NCBI GenBank assembly: GCA_028386065.3
Contig: JAKUCV010003650.1
Coordinates: 300,953-364,952, forward strand
Length of the DNA: 64,000 nt
Reading direction: 5' to 3'
Source: Turnera subulata
Lineage: Eukaryota; Streptophyta; Magnoliopsida; Malpighiales; Passifloraceae
A program made the position numbers and the translations under genes. This document shows positions 26,417-37,997 of this stretch, one piece after another; position 1 is the first letter of the stretch; every line of letters begins with the position of its first letter. The notes below the pieces were generated by a model. The model ran no database searches. It saw nothing but the letters and a program-made list of their open reading frames with translations, and was not told the DNA's origin.

Positions 26417-27142
26417 ACTTCCTGATAGGGAATTTGTGTACCAAGATTTCATAGATAGGTTCTACGCACAACTGTCATCCTCCAACTTTTAAAGAAGAGG
26501 AGCTGGAGGTGACCAAGGACAGTAATTTGATGGGGTCGGGCTTCTGAACAATTACAGAGAAGATGATAGGATAACTCATACCTTCCTTGTTCATCAGATC
26601 ATTTCAAAACTCATTTTCTTCATCCAAAATTTAACAAGTGTGAAGGGCAATAGTCGAGTATTGTTGGTTCATCTGTTGCACCCGGTCATAACACCACAAA
26701 TGCAAGTGTATATATTCAGAAAAGTGTTGTTAAATTTCTGAACTGTACAATTTTCTTCATCTTATATTTGTAAAAAACCATATCACATGATTGATGTTGT
26801 ACAATACAATTTTTCCGAAATTATTGAAACTTTGAGATATAGCTTCTATGAGTGTTAATAGTAGTCCATATTCTTATACATAAGTAAATGTGGACTGGAC
26901 AGAATACATTCGTCACATTCTTCTAAGTCCCTATTAACGGATCAACGTCACATATTTTCTACATTGTGATAGAGATTACAGAGAACGAACAGATGGCGAA
27001 ATTCAAACAACTCTATTGCCTGTGCACATGATATCATCATAAGCTTGTATCTTGGCAACCTTACAGTTTTTCATTAACCACACAAAGACATGGTCATATT
27101 TCACTTCAACTCATTTCGCAAGGCTGATTTTCTTCATCTATC
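26417..27142. other. Convergent 3' regions of the carrier and USP genes
   Basis: Contains the 3' UTRs of two converging genes. AT-rich, without coding potential. Confidence 0.5.
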
Positions 27143-28378
27143 CTAGGCCAAAAGCCAAAAGTTCTTGTGACGCTTGGTGGTGATCAAGTACCCTCCAAAT
27201 TTCTTCTTCTTCCTCACTGCAATTGTCATGCAGGAAGCATTTTGGATGCAATACTCCACCACTCCGCCACGCCGCTTCCTCTTCCCCGCCCATCTCTTCA
27301 ATAGCCTCCACATTATGGACCGCTTTCTTTGCCCCAAGACTAGAAGTGAAACCCTTTGCCGCTTTGCTTCTTCCACTATTATCGGACCTTTTTCTTTCCC
27401 TTTGTGAATCGACACCGACACATGCACCTATCAGTATACAAACAGAAACTTGAGAGCCAGAAACTTCCCAGAATGTCTTATATTGATTACGTATTGTAGA
27501 AAATCTCAATTGTCTAATGTGAACTGTATTAATATTTCTCTTCTCAATTATTGATCTTTCATTTCAGAGTAAGGATAATGCATGGGGCAGCGTTTGACTT
27601 CATGTTTGTACAATTGTGCTCTTTTCAAAGCCCTGATTTGTGAAAGGACAGAGTAGAAAAATTACAGGGAAATACTATAGAAAAACCTCCAGAATTCTTC
27701 TAGACTGATTGTTTCATTGCTGTAGCAGCAAATATTAACTTGGAAGAAGGTTATCTTGGCAACTTTGCATGCACAGTAAAGTTATGCAAGTAAAAAGAAT
27801 CACTTGTTTAAGTAATGCCTATGAAGAACTGTAAATAATTGAGGTGTAGTTTTGTTGCATACCCCAGGTCTTCTCATCTGACACATATTTTTCATGGAAT
27901 GCAGAAGGTCGTGAGCCCTCAAATCAACCTTCACATTACACTCAGGACCTGCAAATAGATTAGAAAAAAATTAACTCAGTACTTTATATATGGTAAACTG
28001 CTGGTTATATATATAGTCAATGAGGTGATCAATAAATCACTATAATCCAAGAAAAAAAAAAGGACCTTGTTTGGATGGCTTGGTCACATGGAGAAGAACA
28101 ATGGTGTCTTGGTTTTGAACAGTATGAGACAGTGTCCATTCAAGAGCCGCTTTAGCTTCCAGGGTCGAGTCAACCACCACCATGACCTTGTTCCCGCCAT
28201 TTCCAAACCCATCATGATCACCATGGCCAAAATTCTCCGTGACATTGGCCAAAAACTCGATGCTTTGATCAGCTTGAGTGGATTTGGAGGTGGGTTTGGA
28301 TCGAAGAGAAGGAGAACGGACCCGAACACGAGCCATGGATTTACTGGCACCCAAAAATCTAGTGCGTGATGGAGCCAT
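27143..28378 (-). CDS. Universal stress protein-fold (adenine nucleotide alpha-hydrolase-like) protein
   Basis: Exons 28378-28066, 27948-27863 and 27427-27143 join in frame to 227 residues. A basic, Ser/Arg-rich N-terminus (about 50 residues) precedes the USP fold. The first strand reads NKVMVVVDS at about residue 63, followed by an Ala-rich helix; later come KGPIIVEEA and SLLVLGQRKRS (about 160-170). Canonical ATP-binding USPs have a GxxG-9x-GS/T motif here; this protein has only the GQRKRS version, so nucleotide binding is uncertain. The C-terminus is basic (VRKKKK, TTKRHK). It resembles Arabidopsis At5g17390-type proteins. The start is the first ATG of the open frame. All three introns splice at GT-AG; exon 1 ends CAAG|GTCC before a T tract. 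Biochemical role unknown; USPs are generally linked to stress responses. Confidence 0.87.
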
Positions 28379-29143
28379 TAACTATGTTCTTGATCAGAAT
28401 TTCTGGTGGGAAACTGAGGAGAAAGACATAGACCTGTATATATATATATACACAAGGAAAATGGGTAGTCGGTGTATGTATTGGATGCCATGTAGCCAGT
28501 ACTAGTAGTAGTAGTAATAGTAGTGGAGGAATTATTCGTTCATTGACTTTTTGTTTATTAAGGCGTACGTGCATTAATGGAAGTTTTTGTTTGTTAGTTG
28601 TGGTTTTTTTCAATGTGGGTGGCCTCTTCTTTCAACGTGCTTGCCATGAAGCTATGGTGTATGGACAAATGGGCTCCATCTGCAGACAATTGCTTGGTTG
28701 AATACAGCATTCAGTGGTGGCAGTGGCAATGGCATGATATTTTTTTTTTCCTTTTTATTTAATGGTTTCCACACGTTTGTAAGAAGGAAGAAATGCAGAC
28801 GTACAAATCCCATTGACTTGTTATGCACTTGAGAGGGACTCAATTTAATACTTAGACTTGGGTTTGGTGGGTGTTAGTATTTTATTGGATTCGGCTAGAT
28901 TACGAGAGATGTAATCAAAGGGGGGGAATAAAAAGTTAGGAATGAGGGGAGGATGGTTCATTCATGAAGAGAATTAATTATCCCTTGTCATTGCTTATGG
29001 AGTGTTGTTTTGTTCTAGCCTTGTAGGACTGTGAAATGTCGTAAAAAGAAGCCACAAAGCAGGCCAACAGTTAAAGCAGAGAGGGAGATTCTGTTGGGCC
29101 GACACAAAACAGAGAGAGACAGAGAGAAAAAAAAAAAAGGAAT
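28379..29143. other. Promoter side of the USP gene, low-complexity sequence
   Basis: Upstream region of the - strand USP gene. It contains a TA/AC run (28436-28454) that can serve as its TATA region and a (TAG)n-like microsatellite at about 28501-28523. No gene is seen. Immediately right begins the transposon-rich block. Confidence 0.45.
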
Positions 29144-29390
29144 AAAGTGTTTTTTCTTTCTTATATTAGACCTCAAAGTTAGAAGTCATCCCTCTATTAA
29201 ATTTTGACTTATTTTTATCCCTCTATTTGTGAATTTTGTCTTATTTTCATCCTTGTGTTCGCTTTTTTGGCCTATTTAGAGGGATGAAAACAAGCAAAAA
29301 CCCATGGACAGAAGGATGAAAACAGACCAAAACCAATACAAGGATGACTTTCAACTTTATGATCTAACACAAAGAATGAAAAAACGCTTT
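29144..29390. mobile_element. 247-bp inverted-repeat element (MITE-like), superfamily uncertain
   Basis: The left end AAAGTGTTTTTTCTTTCTTA and the reverse complement of the right end (AAAGCGTTTTTTCATTCTTT) match over about 50 bases with mismatches. The centre repeats GATGAAAACA-type words. AAT flanks both ends (29141-29143 and 29391-29393). A 3-bp AAT duplication is not the TWA of PIF/Harbinger, so the family is left open; a simple hairpin-forming repeat is the alternative. Confidence 0.6.
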
Positions 29391-29609
29391 AATAAAAAAA
29401 AAAAAGGTAAGTAGTAGTAGTAGTATCTATTCATGAACGCAGCTTTTGCTTGCTGCAATCTCCAATGGCACAGCCCACTAACCAACTTTCTCCTCCACAC
29501 TGAGCCCGAATGCAAAACGTGGACCCCAAATAAACCCCCACGGGCCCAGAAACAAAGATCCCCATGGCTACTACGGCGGGATAAAAAAGACACCCGTGTA
29601 TGACCTTTT
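29391..29609. other. Short unannotated stretch before the copia insertion
   Basis: Starts with an A tract and a TAG microsatellite (about 29409-29426), then ordinary mixed sequence. No gene or repeat recognised. Confidence 0.4.
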
Positions 29610-29614
29610 GAGGT

Positions 29615-29819
29615 TGTTGTTCATTGTGTGCGTTGATGATGATGATAGAAGAAGAAGAATAAGGAGGAGCAAGAGATGGAAATAGGAAGAGGCAGAATCG
29701 TATTTTTCATTTATCTGTAAGCTTCATTGTTTTGCAGTGTATTTATAGACATAAGCAGGGGAAGGTGACAAAGCCACGTTAGGTATACTAAAATGACATT
29801 CACTTTAATATTTATAACA
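29615..29819 (-). repeat. 3' LTR (left) of the split copia
   Basis: 205 bp, starting TGTTGTTCATTG and ending TTTATAACA. It matches 49741-49945 end to end with few substitutions. GAGGT precedes it. On the - strand it follows the polypurine tract, so it is the 3' LTR. Confidence 0.92.
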
Positions 29820-29974
29820 CTCCCCCTTGAATGTCATTTTGTATTGGGTAGAATACGTTTAGGGAGTACCGCCTCATTAAAAATCTTATCAAGAAAAACC
29901 CAGTGGGATAAAAACTTGGTGAAGGAAAAAAGAGTACAGTGCGTATTCTACTCCCCCTCATTTTGGCCTCTCTT

Positions 29975-31579
29975 GATTTCTTGATGTCGTTGCATGCTAA
30001 TCATCCTTGTCAACTTCTGGTGACGTATGCTTTGTCTGATCACCACTTTAATTTGACAACGTGTGCAACATTATCTTCATAATTCCATGTTGGAACTCCT
30101 TCCTTGCTATCTTGTTTTGTGGTCCCGATGATATAGCAATGTCATATGTAAAGTTGTAGCATATGTCCGTCTGTGCTTTATGTGGATCAAATAGAGAATC
30201 TGCATCTGCAAAACAAACTATATTCTCTTCGGGCTTACAGAGTTAATTCAAAACCGCATCTATTATATCTCGAAGATAAGAGCATAACCATATCTTGTCA
30301 ATAGGCTTATGGCAAAAGATACAGGCTACATGTTACCAACATGATAAATTGCACTTTGACATGGTGCTCCAGGACCAATGAGATTTTTCATCTCAAAATT
30401 CTTTTCTAAAAGCATAGCACGGCATTTGGAAGCTTCTTCAGGAGTTGCAATAATATTTAAAACACATATAGATATGAATTATCAACATAAGCATAAATTC
30501 ATGTATGTACTTTATACTATGCATACTCAAATTGGTTTAAACTATCAATTTAACTTAATTTTGTATATTCTCGGGAATTAGTTACTTCAAGCAACTTGAA
30601 TCCTTCAGGGATTCTCTTATATACGTCATGATATATGGATCCATAGAAATATAGGCTGTAAGGGCATCTATTAGATGCATTTCTAATTTTTCATATTATG
30701 CCAGACTTATCAAAAAATAATTGCATCCACCACAAGGGAGTATATTTCCTCACAATTAATACCAAGTCGTTTGGGTAAAACCTTGTGCGATAAGCCGTGC
30801 TTTGAATTTCTCTATTATGATTTCCTTTTCGCACAAATACCCATTTTTCAATCGACTGGTTCTACACCATCTGGTGGACTACAGGTCCGAAAAATTTCTC
30901 ATAACACAGCCTTATGTCTTCTCTATTTTGGCCAATCATACTGCACCTACATTCACCAATGTAGGTTCATGATCCTCATTTTTATTTAGCACTATATGAT
31001 ATAAAACAAACATTCCGTCGACGGTTATTTTACGTCGGTTCCAACTTATTCCTGACACTGTAATTGAGATCTCAATATACTCATTTATTTCAGGTACCTG
31101 AGTTACTTCTGGAACTTTATCAATTGTGTCAGAAATACCAACCTCTTCTGGAGGACTTTTAATTTGAACCTCTACCGGAGGTCTTATTTTCTCACTAGGG
31201 GCCATCTCATATCTTTGCTCCTTTTTTCTCTATCGAGAAGTTTTTTTTGGAACCGAGTACATTCTACACTTCTGGCGTACTTTGGATTCATTTGCATATT
31301 TGAATTGTTCTTCAGGAACATTATTTCGAGCAGGAGCATCTGCAGCTGGTATGGTCACACTTTTCAAATAAATATGACTTACTAATATTTTGCAAATGAA
31401 TCATCTTTTGAACTTCAGGTTCACACTAATTTGTTTGAGGATCAACAATTATACATTTATAATGTATTTCAATAATATCTTGATCCAGCTGCTTATTTTC
31501 TCTCCCTGATATTGGGTAAACTCTTTCATCAAATAAACAAATCTCCAATCATTAGTCACTGGTTTCAATTACTTTGTAA
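29975..31579 (-). pseudogene. Copia RT / RNase H remnant
   Basis: Read on the - strand, the piece at 31205-30936 (89 open codons) contains WNRRKITVDGMF and NEDHEP, the linker just before copia reverse transcriptase. Below it the RT motif GINCEEIYS and flanking words are recognisable through stops and shifts. Near 30215-30180, SLFDPHKAQTD marks RNase H. Many stops and frame changes: a relic with no product expected. Confidence 0.75.
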
Positions 31580-31584
31580 TTGAT

Positions 31585-34500
31585 TGTAACGCCCCGAATT
31601 CTCAGTATTTAATTCCTATGGATTTTCGGAATTTTTAAAAATTTAGTTTCCAATTTTACCCTCGCAAAATTTTTTTGGGCATTTATGATCAGGGAAATAC
31701 TTCATCCTTAGGTAATATTATTAATATTATTGTTATTATTATTTCTATGAGGAAAGTAATCATTATTGCAGGATTAAAATTGAACTTTAATTGAGTTAGT
31801 ATGTATAACACATGTACTAGGGTAGTATTGACCTAAACTACGTCGTTTTGGGGAGCTTATAACATAAAACTCAAGCATGGCTCGCGTTTTGACCAGGGGG
31901 TACGGCTGCGTTGACCTGAGGTGCACGGAGGACAAAACGACGTCGTTTTGCCAAACAAAATGACGCTGTTTTGAGCATCAGCCGAACCCTAGGTATAAAA
32001 TCCATTCTTTTCTCTCCTTCTCCTCTCTTCTCTTTTTCTCTCTTTCCTTCTGCGCCGCAGCCCATCTTCCTCCCGATTTTCTATTCTCTCACTTCTCTTA
32101 CCCTCCACACCATTGTCGCCGCTATGGTTTCTCCCTTCCTCCCCACCGATCCGTCGCTCTCGCTGCAACGAGAACGGAGGGACGCAGGCGGTTTGCAACT
32201 CGTGTGGGGATGGGGAAACGTCTTGGACTTGTCGTGGCCTGGTACGTCGCCGGCGGGAAGTGGACACCTACGCATTGTGGCGAGACGCCTCCGCCCCCAT
32301 CTCTCCTTCTTTTCGTGTTGCCGCCGCCTAGTCGGGTAAGCCGACTCCCCTTTCCCTTCTCTGTGTTTATCTTTTCTTTTCTTCTTTTCTTCTGATTGCG
32401 GGTCTGTTCTTCCTTGGGTGATTGTTTGATGATTATGGCGGATTTGTGTTGCTTACTGGTGAGGGAGGTGGGCGCCGAGTCGATGGTGGCCGGTGGTCGT
32501 CTATGTGCTGTTGGTGGCGACCGCTGCTGGTGTTGATGCGATGGTCGGCTTGGGTGTGGGTTGTGTTTTCCAGTGATGGTGTTGGTTGGATTGGACGATG
32601 GTGGTTGCGGGTCGGTGCTGTTGCGGCCGACAGTGGTGCTGGGTTTTTCGGGCAGTGTATTTGGTGGCTCGAGTTCCTGGTCGCAGGCGTGGCTGGTGCG
32701 AGGTAGGATTCGGGGGTTGATGTCGATGTTGGAGGTTGCTGGGTGGCCAGATTTGTGTTCTAGTCATGCTGGTCGGCGAGAGGCTACTGCGACAGTGAGG
32801 TTGCAGGCCCGAGGTTGGATCTAGTTATGGGTTGTCCTTCCGGTGAGTTTTTCCGGCGACTGGCCTTGCATTTTCAATTCGTTTTTGGTGATTCTTTAGT
32901 GGTTGTGTTTGTTTGCATCAAGATTGATGATGTTGATCTCGTAATGGCAGATCTATTGTGGTTCGTTATCAAGCTTTGCTGGAGTTTCCGGCGAAGCTTG
33001 GCTGGAATCCGGCAAACGGTTCATTGTTTCGGCGAGCATCGGGATCAGCAGTTAACGGTAATTCCCAGACGATGTGTATGTTTTAGTTTCCGAGCATATC
33101 ATGTACGGTAGACGGGGGTAATCAATGTATTAAATTCAAATGACTTAGTGGAAAGCGAGTGTGACACATTGAGAGACACATGGCCGGAATCTTACCGACG
33201 CGGATAGGACCGTTAGGCCGGTAAGGCTGGGCTCGGGTTTACTAAGTAGTATGATTTTCATGATGGATCGGGCCCAGGCCCTTTTAACTTCTTTATTTGA
33301 TTTATGGATAAGGATTGGGCTTAGGCCCAATAAATGGTAATTATTTTAAGATGGGCTTTAGGCTCAATGGCTTTTATAGATAAGGGCTTTAGGCCCAACC
33401 ACTAATATGGATATGGACCCTAGGCCCAAAGGAAGATAAAACCTAATGATTTAATTTAAGTGGACTTTTAGTCTCGAGCTAAGAATATAAGTTTGTTTGG
33501 GCTTAGACCTTGATGGTTTAGTAACGGGCCTTAGGCTATGGGATAAACTCAAGATCATACATTGGCATGCATTTATTTATTTGCGATGAGTAAGCATCTT
33601 ACATGAGGTGTATATTCGTAGGACGTTATGGACATAGGAATGTTGAGGCGGGTTAAGGCTTCGGCTTCCGAGGCAATTATTGTGGCCAAGGTGAGGACAT
33701 ATAAACCTTTGTATGCGTTACTGCCTACATTACTCGGTTAATTGTCTTGGTATATAAAGTGGTATTATTTGTTTGGCCTTGAATGTTGTATGCATGCTTG
33801 CCTACTTTGTGGATGTTCTTGCTTACACCTTGTATCTTATTGATGACATCTCTGATGCAGTGTGCATGATTATATGAACTGTGTACCAGTGTGGTATAAT
33901 ATGCCTGTTGAGTTTAACTTGTTTTGTGTGTTAAATAACATGATATATGGTTTTGTGGTTTGTGTGGTGGACTATGGGCTGGAGGCCCGGACTGGAGAAT
34001 AAGATGTAAAATCCACACAAACCGGGACAATCATATGTAATGGTACACGAAATTCTTTAAGCATAACTGAGAATAAAATACTATAATAATTCTACTATGG
34101 GGCTGTTGACCGGTTGGTTCGAGCGGGAAGTGATACCCCTCGGGATTGCATGCGGGATAGCATGGTATATGCGGTTTAGCATATGGGTCTGTGATGACCG
34201 GTTCTACCTCCCTCTTTCTACCTCCCCCTTTCTACCTCCCTCTTTCTCTCTGTCTATCTCTCTCTCTGATTGTATTGGGCCTTGCCCTGTTTATATTGGG
34301 CTTATGCCCTGGTTGTCTCATGAGACGGGACCGAGCTCGACGCACATAGTAGAGGGCCCTAATAAAAATTCAACCCTAATAACAATAAAGTACTATGATA
34401 ATTAAGTTATTAAAGATCAGTGTTAGTTTGAAGTCTGATGATGACTTGTATTGTTCATTGTGACTTGTTTGTGCATTGAGGTTGCTGTTGCCTGATGCCG

Positions 34501-34951
34501 GTGTACTTGTAGTTGATTTGTATTTGTATACACTAGTTTATTTGTTTGCGGTGAGACAGTGGTTGGTCTCACCCCCTCACAGATTTTACAGGTTAGCTGT
34601 TCGTTGATCAGTGGTGCATATCAGCAGGTGGCGGTGCTTTCCTCCTCGAGTCGGATCCATACGGTGCATTACATTCATATTTGTTTATGTATTTGTCTTC
34701 GTTGCATACTCGAATTATATTACTTATTGTATGATATATTGCGTAATTAAATGAGGATTATCTTATTTGTGCCGTATCTCGGGTAGAAAGGGCAATTTAG
34801 TCTTTTCACATGCTTTAATTAATTTAATTAGATATTTTGGGATACGGGTGTTTAGTTTATGATTTTCGTGTCCCGGGAATGATAAGGGCAATTTGGTCAT
34901 TTTATATTTAAATTCTATTTTATATTAATAAATTGGGACACGGGCGTCTCA
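31585..34951. mobile_element. Solo LTR (3,367 bp) of a probable Ty3/gypsy chromovirus
   Basis: Begins TGTAACGCCCCGAATTC and ends GGGCGTCTCA, flanked by an exact 5-bp duplication TTGAT (31580-31584 and 34952-34956), inserted in the copia. No gag or pol domain in 3.37 kb. A TATA-like GGTATAAAAT lies near 31992-32001, followed by a GC-rich block (about 32040-33080). GGTCTCACCCCCTCACAG near 34565-34582 resembles the distal part of Tekay/Del-type LTRs as I recall them. These fit one long LTR left by recombination between two LTRs. Open frames in the GC-rich part (up to 122 codons) overlap on both strands and look like composition artefacts. Clade assignment is tentative; the TG...CA ends and TSD are firm. 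Confidence 0.8.
33270..33545. repeat. Dispersed GGGCTTTAGGCCCAA-type palindromic words inside the solo LTR
   Basis: Variants of GGGCTTAGGCCCAA recur about seven times at irregular 40-60-bp spacing (about 33270-33540). Each is a near-palindrome around GGCCC. Probably old tandem units that have drifted. Confidence 0.6.
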
Positions 34952-34956
34952 TTGAT

Positions 34957-36176
34957 GGAGATTTTTATACCTAACATCTATTCCCAATCTTCTTTAAGGA
35001 CCAGCTTTACTATGTTGTGGTGGAGCATTATATATTGTATAACCAACGGTCCGAAGATGGGAGTTACTAGGTTCATGACCATGAACCAATTAAATGGGGA
35101 GACCTTATGATAACTTGTTGGCTTGATGCACACAAGTGTTGCTGCATGTAAAATACCATTTTCTCAAAACAGTAATATTTCATTAACAATGGTCATGCAA
35201 TCAATTGAAAATGTTCGCCCAGATCTTTTTGGGATTATTTCCAATGATATACATTATCCATTGAAGAAATATACCAGCATTTTCTAGACATATAGTCTAA
35301 TAACATAAGTAGGGATATGTACCCGCAAGTGGCTTAATCATTAAAATAAGTGCGCACAATGCCAACTTGCGTCACACAATGGACCATCTAGTCGATGCAT
35401 CATAAAAATTACCTAGATGGTCAACACTGCGGAGTTATTAATCCGCGTACATGTCCCTGAATTATTTCCAAACTTGCTAGTGATTCCAGGCCATTCTCAT
35501 CTTAGGAAGGCCGTATAATTAATTTCCCAGCACACAAACACGTGAAAATTTATTAATTGTAAAACTTCTGGTTTTTCAATGAATGACCAAATAAATTTCG
35601 TGCATCATTATTGATCCGGGATGGCCCAACCGGTCATGCCAAACAATAAATCCATGAACCAACTTCAAGTTGGTGCCAGCTTCAGGCTGGATATGATAAC
35701 TTAGGAAGATTATTTACCAGCTTCTGGCTGGGTCATACTAGCTATAAATTACATATTTATCAGCCAACTTCTAGTTGGTCTTAGCTTCGGGCTGTGCAAA
35801 CTGTGTATTTAAACACTTAAAAATTGCTAGCTTCAGGCTAGTGCATTCTAGCTTCTGGCTGGATATGGTAAGTTTAATAACTTAAATTGCTAGCTTCAGG
35901 CTGCAATATATGTGCCAATTTTAGGCTTATATCTGCCACTCATGTCGAAAAGATCAGAATTATTGAGCAATAATTAAATATAGTGACAAATTTTGCCAAA
36001 AGCAGATCCTATTGGATCTGTCTGGGGGTTCACATTTTGAAAAAACTGACACCTTAGCTGTCTAAGCTCAGGCTATAAAAGAGGGCAGTATTATGTGGTG
36101 AAACACATAGATTTAGAAAAACCACATAAAGATAGAAGAATGCCTTCCCCAACAACTGTCTTCTTTGTTGAGGGTG
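34957..36176 (-). pseudogene. Copia integrase and gag-pol spacer remnant
   Basis: On the - strand near 35640-35590 the conserved GAG-pre-integrase words WHDRLGHPGSIMM are readable. Further words of the integrase core lie between about 35560 and 34990, with frequent stops. Upstream on that strand (35655-35935) is a run of short units whose translation repeats Pro-Glu-Ala, a decayed low-complexity linker. The Athila insertion follows at 36177. Confidence 0.75.
35655..35935 (-). repeat. Cluster of short palindromic units (AGCTTCWGGCTGG type)
   Basis: Eight to nine copies of an 11-15-base word such as CCAGCTTCAGGCTGG or CCAACTTCAAGTTGG, spaced 20-60 bases apart. Most can form a short hairpin. 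On the coding strand they translate as Pro-Glu-Ala repeats of the copia polyprotein linker. Confidence 0.7.
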
Positions 36177-37997
36177 TGATAGGCTCCCGCAAGTATACGG
36201 GGTTGTTGTAGTACCAAGGTCGTCTCACAGGGATCTTCGCTAAGTACTATCTAACCGAGTAATTTATAATTATCTAGAAAAACAAATAATGTTTAGGGAT
36301 TGATGTTTGAAACGAAAACTATAGCAATTAATAACGAGATTAAACTGATTAATATAAAGCATCTAGGACTTCGGGAAATTCCTTGCCAATATTTCCATAC
36401 AATTAAGCTATGCATAAGCAGGCCATGTACTGTCACCACATAGCTAGCCTATGTAGATTCTATGAATTAAATTCTGAAATTAAACTTCTTTAAAAAAAAC
36501 GGAAAATCTAAACTAGATCGATAACCTACTCTCATAGCGCCGTAAAATCCCTTCCTAGTTTACGTCCACTATCCATTTGCCAGTGATGAAATAAACTAAG
36601 AGCATTAAGAAATTTCCCTACTAAATCTCCAATAAAAAGCACGCCTCCCTCGAGGTCGGTTTTTATAGCCCGGTTTAAGTTTTTCTATAGGTAAACGATG
36701 CTGTCACTTAACGTTTCCCTATTATGGATTTATACTAATGGGTGATCAAGCAACTGACATAGTGAAGAATCATGAACCGAATTAAAGAAGAATAAAATCA
36801 GAAAATAAAACTTTATTTAAATAAGCATGGAAATAAATGTCAAGTTCAACCCCTCATCCTAGATAAGAATTCTAGCTAGACATAACTTTAAAGAAAACAA
36901 CAAGAATCTGGAAATAATTCCTCATTATAAATTCAAGGAACAACTTACAAGTAATGGAGCCAACCTTGAACCCAAAAGAGACAAATTTCCAAGCTAAGAG
37001 TCTTCCAAAAGCCAAAGCCTAAGACTAGAATTACAAAGCAAAGAAAAGTACAAGTCCTAGCTAAACATGTGTTTTTCCGAATTGTGTTGGAGTAGAACTT
37101 GATGGAGGACTTGATGCCTTTATCTTCATTTGTCTTGCTTTTTATAGTGCAGGAGGAGCAAGATTGGGTGGCTGGAAATGGTGGGAAGTGGCGCCAAAAA
37201 TGGTGGTGGACCACTTCACCACTTGCGCCAAAATTGGTGCATTTGCCACATTCAAAACCGTTGTATCCTTTCCAGAATTTGTCCCTTCCTTAAAGCAGGT
37301 GTTGCCATGTGTCTTTGACCAAACTATCTTCCTAAAATCCATCCAAGAATAGTCCCTACATGAGCCTAAGTGAGGTCCACGTGCTGCAGCAAAATGCAAA
37401 AACTAAGGAAACAAACAAATATTCCATTTGTTTTTTTGTTTGCGCAGGTGATGTGGGAGGTGGGCACCAAAGACCATTTCTTTTCATTGCTTGGTTTTCA
37501 AGGTGGACACATGCAAGGGCTACCCACAACTTTCACCTTATGCGAAAAATAGAATTGGCAAAAGCTTGTGCAGAAGGTGTATTTTGACGGGCTGTAAATA
37601 TTTCCTTGACTAAATTGTCATTGATGGGCTTGTGAGTATGATGGGCTTGGCTTGGGAAACTCTTCAAAAGTGGGAATGGGCCATTTCAGGAAATAATCTT
37701 GAGGACTCATTTCTGGAAATTTGGGCTGATTATCCTTGAGACAGGCCCTGACGATGTCATGTGGTTATTTTCATGTGCTGCATAGGCTGCCTATGCAGAA
37801 GACTGTGCATTTATCCAGAATTTCGGCCTTGATACCTATAAATGCCCAAAAATACTAGGATCGTAGGAAAAAGGGTTTTATTTAATTAAATTGAATAAAA
37901 TGCAAGAAAAGGAATAAAATAAATGGACTAAGTAAAATTTGCAAGTAAAAAACGTGTAAAAATAGACCGTAAATGAGTGTAAAATGCACACTCATCA
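36177..37997 (-). repeat. Left (3') LTR of the Athila element, 1,821 bp
   Basis: On + it starts TGATAGGCTCCCGCAAG and ends GCACACTCATCA, so it is TG...CA on both strands. It is collinear with 45073-46928 apart from a 5-bp indel, scattered substitutions, and the 40-bp artefact around the N of the right copy. Confidence 0.95.

Noticed and set aside
32422..33111. Several 60-100-codon frames around the solo LTR GC-rich block
   Set aside because: Overlap in different frames and strands, low-complexity products, no splice links.
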